Source: Bacteroidales bacterium
GTDB taxonomy: Bacteria; Bacteroidota; Bacteroidia; Bacteroidales; P3
NCBI GenBank assembly: GCA_021443125.1
Contig: JABUUQ010000007.1
Coordinates: forward strand, 1 to 12,946
Reading direction: 5' to 3'
Length of the DNA stretch: 12,946 bases
The notes beneath the pieces were generated by a model. It was not told where the DNA came from. It ran no database searches and saw only the letters and a list, made by a program, of their open reading frames with translations. A program made the position numbers and the translations under genes. Position 1 is the stretch's first letter; the number at the start of each line of letters is the position of its first letter. Positions 1 through 5,649 of the stretch are shown piece after piece.

Positions 1-16
1 CTCACAAGGTCCGTTT

Positions 17-36
17 TGGTGGTTACTGGTGGTTAT
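17..36. repeat. Tandem 10-bp repeat, TGGTGGTTAy x2
   Basis: Two adjacent copies of TGGTGGTTA followed by C or T occupy 17-26 and 27-36. Two ATCAGC hexamers (35-40 and 48-53) follow. The 10-bp period places both copies on the same face of the DNA helix, which would suit cooperative protein binding such as recombinase arm sites. That role is inferred only. Confidence 0.45.
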
Positions 37-86
37 CAGCTTTTTTAATCAGCAATTCTCCTAAAGTTTTGTCTTTCAACATCTTT

Positions 87-113
87 CAAAAGCGTCGTGT
101 TACACGGCTTTTG
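87..113. repeat. 27-bp imperfect palindrome
   Basis: The outer arms CAAAAGC (87-93) and GCTTTTG (107-113) are exact complements. Inside them, CGTGT (96-100) and ACACG (102-106) form a second perfect dyad around a single T, with two unpaired bases (GT, 94-95) on one side. With so small a centre, this is more likely a protein-binding site in double-stranded DNA than an RNA terminator. No T-tract follows on either strand. Confidence 0.55.
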
Positions 114-118
114 CTGAC

Positions 119-138
119 GGGACAAAAATGGGACAAAA
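119..138. repeat. GGGACAAAA direct repeats, 11-bp period
   Basis: Identical 9-mers lie at 119-127 and 130-138, one helical turn apart, next to the 87-113 palindrome. They could be recombinase arm-type or excisionase sites. No further copy was found in the window. Confidence 0.45.
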
Positions 139-196
139 CCATGATAAAATAAAAGATAAGATCGTGTTCGCTATCAGTGTCCTTTTCAGTTGTCTG

Positions 197-233
197 CTTT
201 GCTGGTGCAAAGGTACTAAATTGTCCTGACAAA
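197..233 (-). promoter_or_regulatory. Candidate leftward promoter overlapped by a dyad
   Basis: On the minus strand TACCTTTGC (215 down to 207) matches the Bacteroidetes -7 consensus TAnnTTTG. A TTTG at 233-230 could serve as -33, but the 14-nt spacer is shorter than the usual 18-21. A perfect inverted repeat, CTTTGC/GCAAAG (197-202 and 207-212, 4-nt loop), covers the -7 box, as an operator would. No gene starts close downstream inside the window, so the target, if any, lies to the left. Confidence 0.35.
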
Positions 234-315
234 TCGGCATGTTTTCTCGGAAATCTTTCAACGAAAACACATTGGATGACGTAATGCAACCATTTGGGAT
301 AATCAAGGAAACAAA

Positions 316-381
316 TTGAATAAAATGCCCACGCTCGGCAGATTAAGCAAGCTTATCTGCCCTCGCTTACTCGCATTTTTC
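316..381 (-). repeat. 66-bp inverted repeat, copy 1
   Basis: Read on the minus strand, this segment matches 1899-1964 at 61 of 66 positions. It contains an internal hairpin: GGCAGATTAAGC (337-348), a 2-nt loop, and GCTTATCTGCC (351-361), with one bulged base. It ends 20 bp before the first HTH gene, so it would lie in that gene's promoter or leader. See copy 2 for the coding context. Confidence 0.85.
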
Positions 382-401
382 ACAACATAACCCAATACGA
401 T

Positions 402-683
402 ATGAATACAACATTAAGCATCCCAACTCCACAGCCGACTCTGGAGCAGAGATTGGCTGACCTCGAAACGAAACTTGAACAGTTTAAGAACGTAGTAACG
501 ACCAACAAGGAGATTCTCAATTCCCATGAAGCATCCCTGTTTCTCGGTATCAGCAAGAGTACACTCCACAAGATGACCCATCACAAGATGATACCATACT
601 ACAAACCCAACAACAAGATGGTGTTCTTTGAGCGCACGGAACTCTTGGCATGGCTTCGCAAAACCCATGTTGCAGCAAAGTAA
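402..683 (+). CDS. Small helix-turn-helix (excisionase-like) DNA-binding protein
   Basis: This is a 93-residue protein of the MerR/excisionase-like HTH type (the HTH_17 group that is common in Bacteroidales mobile elements). Residues about 13-31 form a Glu/Lys/Leu-rich helix that is probably a coiled coil for dimerisation. Residues about 42-85 are the winged HTH: HEASLFLGISKSTLHKM for the helices, then the IPYYKP and FFERTELLAWL wing and closing helix typical of the group. The start follows a leader ending in CGAT, resembling that of the accessory mob gene at 2897; no strong Shine-Dalgarno sequence is seen, which is normal in Bacteroidetes. It is a paralogue of the gene at 1261. The likely job is a recombination directionality factor or a regulator of excision or mob genes; the exact role is not shown by sequence. 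Confidence 0.85.
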   Translation: MNTTLSIPTPQPTLEQRLADLETKLEQFKNVVTTNKEILNSHEASLFLGISKSTLHKMTHHKMIPYYKPNNKMVFFERTELLAWLRKTHVAAK

Positions 684-794
684 TGAAACTGGAGCAGTGG
701 CGCACATTCATTGACGCAACCACATAGCAGAAATGTTACTGAATTGCAGCAGTTGATAATCATGTTTGTTGCCATTCACCACCACTCGAAAATC

Positions 795-811
795 AGGTAT
801 TGACCAGATGA
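795..811 (+). repeat. 17-bp direct repeat, copy 1 (AGGyATTGACCAGATGA)
   Basis: This matches 998-1014 at 16 of 17 positions (T against C at the fourth base). Both copies lie between the paralogous HTH genes. They could be operator sites, but this is inference. Confidence 0.6.
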
Positions 812-942
812 CAAATCAGATGTTTCCAAGCAGTAAAATCGAAAAGCAGAAGCGATTTCAAAGTGGCGTTCTTTCCTTTGTTTTCCTTTTCATTGTCGAA
901 GTCTTAAAAATTCTAAATTTCTGATACTTTGTCAATTAAAAA

Positions 943-974
943 TTTGCGCCGACATACCCTTATAGGTACATTTG
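943..974 (+). promoter_or_regulatory. Candidate Bacteroidetes promoter upstream of second HTH gene
   Basis: TTTG at 943-946 and TACATTTG at 967-974 match the -33 and -7 consensus elements with a 20-nt spacer. Transcription would start near 981 and leave a leader of about 280 nt before the gene at 1261, holding the second 17-bp repeat and the 1182-1195 hairpin. The long leader makes the assignment tentative. Confidence 0.35.
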
Positions 975-997
975 GGTAACGGCAGGAGCTGAAAAGT

Positions 998-1014
998 AGG
1001 CATTGACCAGATGA
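998..1014 (+). repeat. 17-bp direct repeat, copy 2 (AGGyATTGACCAGATGA)
   Basis: This is the second copy of the repeat at 795-811, 203 bp downstream of it and just after the promoter candidate at 943-974. That position would suit an operator for a regulator of the second HTH gene. Confidence 0.6.
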
Positions 1015-1260
1015 TTTGCCACATAATAAAAGCCGTTTGGAAACCGAAAGGTAAAAAGATTGTTACAACTCTGCGAGAGGTCTGCAAGAGGACGAATGCA
1101 CGCCTGTTTGTGTTTGGGAGAAAGGTCGTAAAAGGAGCAACGCACCACCCATATATAATAATGTGTGCATGAGGCAGACCCTCCTCGCATGAGGAACAAA
1201 CATCTTTAATTTGCGCATCTGGGTTCACTTTATGTTTAACTATTTAAAACTGTTGATTGT

Positions 1261-1590
1261 ATGAACTCACAGGATAACAACTCCGAAATCTCACTGCTGA
1301 AGCAGCAGATGGATTTCTTCAAGCAGGAACTCAGCGACATCAAGACCGCTGTATGTTCTATGAAGGAAGTGCTCACTCTTTCCGAAGCCGCGATTTATCT
1401 CGGCATCACAAAGAGCGCACTCTACAAGCTGACTCATTTCAACGAGATTAGCTACTACAAGCCGAATGGTAAAATCTGCTACTTTGAACGCAGTGAGCTG
1501 AAGAAGTGGCAGCTTCGCAACAAGATGTTGTCGAAGGCAGAGGTTGCAGCCAATGCCGAGGCAATTCTCAACAGTCAGGCAACGAAGTAG
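1261..1590 (+). CDS. Second small helix-turn-helix (excisionase-like) protein
   Basis: This is a 109-residue paralogue of the protein at 402. Residues about 10-32 are a charged amphipathic helix, a probable coiled coil. Residues about 41-84 are the HTH/wing domain, with SEAAIYLGITKSALYKL, the shared SYYKPNGK turn and the YFERSEL wing. About half of the domain residues are identical to the first protein, while the tails differ: this one adds an Ala/Lys/Glu-rich C-terminal helix (about 88-109). Two diverged copies in a row suggest different DNA targets or a heterodimer. In Bacteroidales elements, such pairs usually precede mobilization genes and take part in excision; that role here is inferred from context. 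Confidence 0.85.
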   Translation: MNSQDNNSEISLLKQQMDFFKQELSDIKTAVCSMKEVLTLSEAAIYLGITKSALYKLTHFNEISYYKPNGKICYFERSELKKWQLRNKMLSKAEVAANAEAILNSQATK

Positions 1591-1666
1591 CATCACCGCT
1601 GAAACATGGTCGGAACAATGCTGTGTCACCCCCGAAGCAGAGCATTTCACAAGATGTTTAACAACA

Positions 1667-1688
1667 GGACAGTTGAGGGGAACTGTCC
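1667..1688 (+). promoter_or_regulatory. Perfect 8-bp hairpin before the 216-aa gene
   Basis: GGACAGTT (1667-1674) and AACTGTCC (1681-1688) are exact complements with a GAGGGG loop. The hairpin ends 19 nt before the ATG at 1708, and an AAAGGT that could act as ribosome binding site follows it. No T-tract follows, so it looks like a leader hairpin or operator rather than a terminator. Confidence 0.55.
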
Positions 1689-1707
1689 GAGTTAAAGGTA
1701 TTAGTTT

Positions 1708-2358
1708 ATGCCCGAAAACAACATTCCTAACGAACAGAGCGGTCAGACCGCTGCTGTTCAGGGACAAGCCAATGCAGGAAACAAGGATGCAGCAAGTCCT
1801 ACGCTGCCTTCTTCAAAGCCTGTTGCAAGCAAGCCCCAAAATGGTAGAAAGGCAGACACCGCACCTGAGACACCGCAACGAAGCAAGCGACACGACGAGA
1901 AAAATGCGAGTGAGCGAGGGCAGATAAGCTCGCTTAATCTGCCGAGCGGGAGCATTTTATCCAAAGCGCCAGTGGAGCGAAGTGTTATCGGCAAGGACAA
2001 CGAGAGGATTCGAGATTTCATCAACGAGTGTCCAGCCATGATGCTTGATTCCATCCGTGTTGTGCTTCACCTTGCAGCCCATAACGGCAGCGAGGAAGGA
2101 GTTGCAAAGATGGATATGCGCATCTTCAACGCTTATCTGAACAGCGAGTTTACAGCCACCAATCAGAACGAAGTCACGTTTGATGCAGTGCGCAAACATC
2201 GTCGAAACCGCATGCGTGAGTTGATGCAGAAAGCCAACCGCTTCCTGACTCCAGAGCAGAAGGATGAGATTCCATACATTGTTATGGACTTAGCCGAGCG
2301 CGAGGAGTTTGTGAACACGGAACTGGACAAACTGCGCAAGTTCCAGAACAGGCAGTGA
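1708..2358 (+). CDS. Unrecognised 216-aa protein upstream of the mob operon
   Basis: I do not recognise a family with confidence. Residues 1-60 are low in complexity (Asn, Gln, Ala, Ser, Pro, Lys) and probably disordered. Residues about 64-86 are encoded by copy 2 of the 66-bp inverted repeat. Residues about 93-216 look folded and mostly helical, including an Ile/Arg/Val-rich helix near 112-124, a strongly basic patch (KHRRNRMRELMQK, 163-175) that could bind nucleic acid, and an acidic C-terminal helix. AAAGGT about 11 nt before the ATG supports the start. The gene lies between the HTH genes and the candidate oriT region, so an accessory DNA-processing or regulatory role is plausible but unproven. 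A 15-bp palindrome with 7-bp arms (AGCGGTC, A, GACCGCT; 1738-1752) lies in its first codons. Confidence 0.75.
   Translation: MPENNIPNEQSGQTAAVQGQANAGNKDAASPTLPSSKPVASKPQNGRKADTAPETPQRSKRHDEKNASERGQISSLNLPSGSILSKAPVERSVIGKDNERIRDFINECPAMMLDSIRVVLHLAAHNGSEEGVAKMDMRIFNAYLNSEFTATNQNEVTFDAVRKHRRNRMRELMQKANRFLTPEQKDEIPYIVMDLAEREEFVNTELDKLRKFQNRQ
1899..1964 (+). repeat. 66-bp inverted repeat, copy 2, inside a coding sequence
   Basis: This is the partner of 316-381 in opposite orientation, with 61 of 66 bases matching. Its internal hairpin is GGCAGATAAGC (1919-1929), a TC loop, and GCTTAATCTGCC (1932-1943). Here it is translated in frame within the 216-aa protein. The five differing bases would change K/E, L/S, V/G, G/S and F/S, with no synonymous change, so conservation is not explained by the peptide. 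Confidence 0.85.
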
Positions 2359-2896
2359 TAACGCCTTGTGTAAAAGTTGCCGCAGTGCTGTTGCAGCGAT
2401 GTAACAATCTTGCTTCGGCATTGTGGCAACACTTACACTATCGGGCTGAACATAGTCAAGAAAGCCGTAAGCGCACAACGGAGTTCAACCATAGGGAACA
2501 AGAAAATCTCTTTTCCCTACCGTTTCTCCAAGGCGATTTCAAGTTGTGTGAAGGATTGAGCCAAGCGCATCACCATCTTGCGATGAAGATGCTTACACAT
2601 CCTTTTCATTGGATGCGAACAACCATTCTGACGCTATGTCTTGTTCCATATTGCCGTAGGCTATAACCGCTGCGCTGTGCTTCCTCTCGGAGGTTGTGCC
2701 ACATCTTTAGCCTTATCAGGTAATACGTCATAGAATGCCGTAACGTTAGTTTGTTGCGAGATATGCCAAGGTAATACCTTTCCCGATGGTCAAGGCAATC
2801 CTCTTGGCGTCTCGCTGCTCACATAAGTTCGCAGATTGGCACGGCGCTCCTTGACTCGCACCTATACTTGTTTCTAATTTTCAAACGGATAACGAT
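2359..2896. other. 538-bp structured non-coding region, candidate origin of transfer
   Basis: No plausible gene is seen; the open frames have protein-unlike composition. The stretch is rich in dyads: GTGTAAAAGTTGCC (2368-2381) pairs with GGCAACACTTACAC (2425-2438) at 12 of 14 positions, with an inner ACAAT/ATTGT; TAGGGAA/TTCCCTA (2492-2498, 2513-2519); GTGTGAAG/CTTACAC (2546-2598) enclosing CATCTT/AAGATG; CCTC/GAGG (2683-2693); and the palindrome AAGGTA-A-TACCTT (2768-2780) inside GCCAAG/CTTGGC (2765-2808). Lying directly before the relaxosome genes, this is where an oriT is expected in a mobilizable element. The nick site itself cannot be named. TATACTTG at 2863-2870 is a weak -7 candidate for the mob operon. 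Confidence 0.5.
2368..2438. repeat. 71-bp stem-loop
   Basis: The outer arms GTGTAAAAGTTGCC (2368-2381) and GGCAACACTTACAC (2425-2438) pair at 12 of 14 positions. Directly inside the right arm, ACAAT (2404-2408) and ATTGT (2420-2424) form a second stem with an 11-nt loop. The start lies 10 bp after the stop of the 216-aa gene. It could be part of oriT or a transcript-end structure; the lack of a T-run argues against a simple terminator. Confidence 0.5.
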
Positions 2897-3361
2897 ATGA
2901 CCAGAAAAAGAACCCTCAAAGATAAATCCTCCCCAAAGCCCAGGCTTTCGGCAGAGGAATCCCGATGCTCTGTTATCTCCGTCAAGGCATCAGCCGAGCA
3001 GAAACGGTGCATCAAGGAAAACGCTGACAAGGTTGATATGACCATCAGCACATACCTTTTAGCACGTGGCTACAACTATCAGCCAAAGGCAAGGCTTAGT
3101 GAGAATGAAGTGGCGTTGCTGCAGAACCTCATTGATGTTCGTGCGGACATACGCAACTACACCAACGCCCTTCAGGGCATGAACGAGAAGCAGCGTCAGG
3201 ACATGTTCTCCAGATACAAGTTCATGCTGCACTGGTTGGAGCTGATTGTTCCTGTTGCCGACAGCATCACCGAGTATCTCAACAAGGTGCAGGAGGCAAA
3301 CTCGCTGCCAGAGCGAACTGCCAAGAAGAATGTCAAACCTTCTAACCCGAAGCAAGGATGA
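2897..3361 (+). CDS. Mobilization accessory (relaxosome) protein, ribbon-helix-helix type
   Basis: This 154-residue protein resembles the MobC/MobA accessory proteins found before relaxases in Bacteroides mobilizable elements. Residues about 25-59 have the ribbon-helix-helix pattern: a short strand (SVISVKAS), a helix with QKRCIKENADKV, then the turn and second helix (MTISTYLLARGY), which resembles the 'R-S-E-Y-L-R' end of MobC proteins. The N-terminus is basic (Lys/Arg), and residues 66-140 are long helices. Such proteins bind oriT and help the relaxase nick; here the candidate oriT lies directly upstream. Its stop overlaps the start of the relaxase gene (ATGA, 3358-3361), so the two are almost certainly translationally coupled. 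The family call is firm in kind, less so in subfamily. Confidence 0.8.
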   Translation: MTRKRTLKDKSSPKPRLSAEESRCSVISVKASAEQKRCIKENADKVDMTISTYLLARGYNYQPKARLSENEVALLQNLIDVRADIRNYTNALQGMNEKQRQDMFSRYKFMLHWLELIVPVADSITEYLNKVQEANSLPERTAKKNVKPSNPKQG

Positions 3362-4677
3362 TAGGCAAGGCTAAAGCCATCTCGCATGGCATAGGACTAC
3401 TGGAGTACATCACAGGCGAATCCTCCAACAAGAAGCACCCGGAATTGATTCGGCGCATCCATACCAACCTGATGCCTGCGCACCTTGATGCCCAGGGAAT
3501 GTGGGACAGCATGAAGTTGACATTGTCGAAGTTCAAGTTGATAAAGAACTCGGTCATCCGTGTCGAGGTGTCGCCCGCCAAAGAGTATACCGAGAACTTC
3601 ACCGATAAGGACTGGAAAGATTTAGCCGAAGAGTTCCTTCGGGAGTGCGACAGGTATGAGAAGCGCGACGAGAACGGTAATCTCGTTTCGGGCAAGACCA
3701 ACCTGTCTGGCTCAAAGTACTGCGCCTGTGTCCACTTCGAGTCGGAGAGCGGAATACCTCACCTTCACATCGCGGTTTGCCGTGTCGATGAAAACGGCAA
3801 GACCAACAACGACCACATGATTCATGAGCGTGCACAGAAGGCTGCCGAGAAGGTAGCCATTCACCGTGGATGGGTCACAGCAATGGAGAAGCACGAGATA
3901 AACGTGGAGCGCATCAACGAGGACTGCTACAGCATCCTTCGCAATATGTCTTCATGGTCATGGAGCCAGTATGTCGCTGCCCTTAAACGCAAGGGCTATG
4001 ATGTCAAGCCAAGACAGGACAGCAAGGGACGCATCACAGGCTATGCCATCCTGCTTGGGGAGTCTAAGTACAATGCCTCAAAGATAGGCAGAGGAAGAAA
4101 CCTCATGTTTTCAAAGCTCCAGCAGACATGGCAGAAGATGCACGAGGCTGATAGGGTCAAGCGTCCTACGCCATCTGCGAGACCTGCAGTTGTAACTCCT
4201 GCAAGACTTGCACCGCAGCCTCCGACGAAGACGGTTGCACCGACACCGCCGAAGGAGAGACCGACGGCTACAGTGAAGCCTGTGATACAGCCCCCACAGA
4301 AGCCGACAGAAACTCTTATCACCAAACCACTCGTTGATTACACGAGATGGGTAGATGGCAGTCGCCCTGTCAGTTTCCGATACAATGGCGAGGAATACAA
4401 GCATTACATCCCAGAGAAGGTGGCGCAGTTCTTCGATGACGAGTTTGACCACAGGGAGGTCGCCAACTGGCAGCCGCTCACGCATCTTGCTTGCGCCCTC
4501 TTCACGATGATTGATGCTGCCACTACCATCACGCACTCAAGTGGTGGCGGTGGTGGTCAGAGTGAGTCTGGCTGGGGGCGCAAGAAGGACGAGGATGATA
4601 TGGCTTGGGCAAGGCGTTGCGCTGCTCATGCCACAGGTCGCCTTGGCAGGAGGAAGAAAGGAGGAATGCATCTATAA
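3358..4677 (+). CDS. Relaxase / mobilization nuclease
   Basis: This 439-residue DNA relaxase nicks oriT, becomes attached to the 5' end through a tyrosine, and pilots the strand into a recipient through a helper type IV secretion system. The N-terminal part (1-180) carries the signature of the Bacteroides MobB-like relaxases: Y17 in LLEYITG is the best candidate for the nicking tyrosine, and the metal-binding histidine motif is H126 followed by H135-L-H137 (VHF...GIPHLHIAV), with Asn/Asp/His near 150-153. Residues about 190-250 continue the nuclease domain. Residues about 270-320 are a Pro/Thr-rich linker. The C-terminus has a run of five glycines followed by a Trp-Gly-basic segment, also usual in this family. 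It overlaps the accessory gene by 4 bp and is followed 12 bp later by the coiled-coil membrane protein gene. Confidence 0.9.
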   Translation: MIGKAKAISHGIGLLEYITGESSNKKHPELIRRIHTNLMPAHLDAQGMWDSMKLTLSKFKLIKNSVIRVEVSPAKEYTENFTDKDWKDLAEEFLRECDRYEKRDENGNLVSGKTNLSGSKYCACVHFESESGIPHLHIAVCRVDENGKTNNDHMIHERAQKAAEKVAIHRGWVTAMEKHEINVERINEDCYSILRNMSSWSWSQYVAALKRKGYDVKPRQDSKGRITGYAILLGESKYNASKIGRGRNLMFSKLQQTWQKMHEADRVKRPTPSARPAVVTPARLAPQPPTKTVAPTPPKERPTATVKPVIQPPQKPTETLITKPLVDYTRWVDGSRPVSFRYNGEEYKHYIPEKVAQFFDDEFDHREVANWQPLTHLACALFTMIDAATTITHSSGGGGGQSESGWGRKKDEDDMAWARRCAAHATGRLGRRKKGGMHL

Positions 4678-4689
4678 AACACAAAGACT

Positions 4690-5382
4690 ATGGGAACAAA
4701 GAAATTCAACATCAATGACATCAAGAAGCAGATTGAGAATGCTGACAATGACCAACTCAACGACCAGTACTCGGAGGCTCTGACCAAGAACTTCGATAAG
4801 GTCGGTGAACTGAACAGGCAGGTTTCAGAGCTCAATACCAAAGTCAAGAATCTGACTGAAAAAGTTACGACCCTGACGGATGCCGCTTACACGGCAGTCT
4901 ATACCGTTGAGAATAGTTTGAGGTTGGTTATTTCTCCGCAAGTGGAGGAGAAGATTAGGAACTCTGGCAAGTTAATATGCTCCAGCATGGTTTATGGCAT
5001 AGATTCCAAGCGCGTCTCTCTGCTCGAAGACATTGAAACCAAAGGCAATGAGATTGTAACGAAGATTGAAGATAAGGGCGCAGATATTTGCGCTGACATC
5101 AAGAAACAGGCAAAGAGTTTAACGGATGATGTTGAGGAGAAAGGCAAAAAGATTATCGAGCGCATATATGAAGATGATGGCAGAGTAAGCATTCCTCCTG
5201 TCATCTTCATCAGCATTTTGCTTGCCACCTTCCTTATGCTTATTGCTTTGGTCATAATTGCGTACATTAACCTAAGCATTTTGCACTCCAATGACATCAA
5301 CATCGTTTTGGGATGTGTAGGTGGTGGCTATGCTGTATTCGTTGCTCTGATTGCTTGGCTCTCTCAACATAGCCAAGAATGA
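4690..5382 (+). CDS. Coiled-coil membrane protein, third gene of the mob operon
   Basis: I do not recognise a named family. The 230-residue protein begins with a charged region, then has heptad-like coiled coil at about 38-65 (LNRQVSELNTKVKNL) and a second helical region at about 110-160 with repeated 'ExKG' units (IETKG, IEDKG, VEEKG). Two hydrophobic segments follow: about 168-194 (beginning IPPVIFISILLA) and about 203-224 (NIVLGCVGGGYAVFV). The topology is probably a long cytoplasmic coiled coil tethered by a C-terminal membrane hairpin. The ATG lies 12 bp after the relaxase stop; an AGGAGG occurs 25 nt upstream, at the end of the relaxase gene. Its position in the operon suggests a role in transfer, for example docking the relaxosome at the membrane, but nothing in the sequence proves this. 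Confidence 0.8.
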   Translation: MGTKKFNINDIKKQIENADNDQLNDQYSEALTKNFDKVGELNRQVSELNTKVKNLTEKVTTLTDAAYTAVYTVENSLRLVISPQVEEKIRNSGKLICSSMVYGIDSKRVSLLEDIETKGNEIVTKIEDKGADICADIKKQAKSLTDDVEEKGKKIIERIYEDDGRVSIPPVIFISILLATFLMLIALVIIAYINLSILHSNDINIVLGCVGGGYAVFVALIAWLSQHSQE

Positions 5383-5649
5383 TGAAAAATGTTCTGGCAT
5401 CCTAAGTGGTTGTCAGTGAATCGATTATCGTATAGTTACAGGATTAAATGCAATCTGACCATCACAGCACATTTGTGGGACGCAATGTTTTTAAATCGTG
5501 ATCACAATTTCCTGGAACTTCGGATGCGACAATCGGGATATTCTTGATTTGTAAATTGGGAAAATTTTACTCGTATGTTAACCATATCGCCCATAAATGG
5601 GTGTTCAGTGAAACTTCAGTAACTTACTTACTCATAGTTTCCTAATGAA
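5383..5649. other. Convergent intergenic region
   Basis: This 267-bp stretch separates the rightward mob operon from the leftward cargo genes. It has a small dyad CCCAT-AA-ATGGG (5590-5601), an 8-bp palindrome GTGATCAC, and a loosely repeated TGT(T)CAGTGAA. No strong terminator is recognised. Base composition shifts to AT-rich across it, so one boundary of the acquired cargo may lie here. Confidence 0.45.

Larger units (their letters stand above)
1..401. other. Non-coding, repeat-rich left region (possible element end)
   Basis: I see no convincing gene here. The longest open frames are short and unlike any protein I recognise. The stretch instead holds a tandem 10-bp repeat, a large imperfect palindrome, a pair of GGGACAAAA direct repeats, a dyad overlapping a leftward promoter-like box, and one copy of a 66-bp inverted repeat, each listed separately. 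Clusters of short direct and inverted repeats like this are typical of recombinase arm sites and element ends. No second att copy can be identified inside the window, so the end assignment is inference. Confidence 0.4.
684..1260. other. 577-bp non-coding region between the two HTH genes
   Basis: No gene is supported. The stretch contains a 17-bp direct repeat pair (795-811, 998-1014), a short dyad AAATCG/CGATTT (836-841, 853-858), a promoter candidate (943-974), and a hairpin TCCTC-GCAT-GAGGA (1182-1195) whose GCATGAGG also occurs at 1167-1174. The spacing and repeats suggest a control region for the second HTH gene and perhaps a binding region for the HTH proteins. Confidence 0.5.

Noticed and set aside
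87..113. Intrinsic terminator
   Set aside because: The palindrome has almost no loop and no T-tract on either side, so a protein-binding site is more likely.
1291..1767. 158-aa minus-strand open frame
   Set aside because: It is antisense to the second HTH gene, which has clear family motifs; the reverse product has no recognisable domain.
1544..1927. 127-aa plus-strand open frame
   Set aside because: It overlaps the end of the HTH gene and the start of the 216-aa gene in another frame, with no family resemblance.
2355..2666. 103-aa plus-strand open frame in the structured region
   Set aside because: It starts inside the stop region of the previous gene, is rich in Cys, His and Leu without domain pattern, and runs through strong DNA stem-loops.
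4111..4536. 141-aa minus-strand open frame
   Set aside because: It is the reverse shadow of the relaxase Pro-rich linker, shown by its Arg/Cys/Leu-rich composition.
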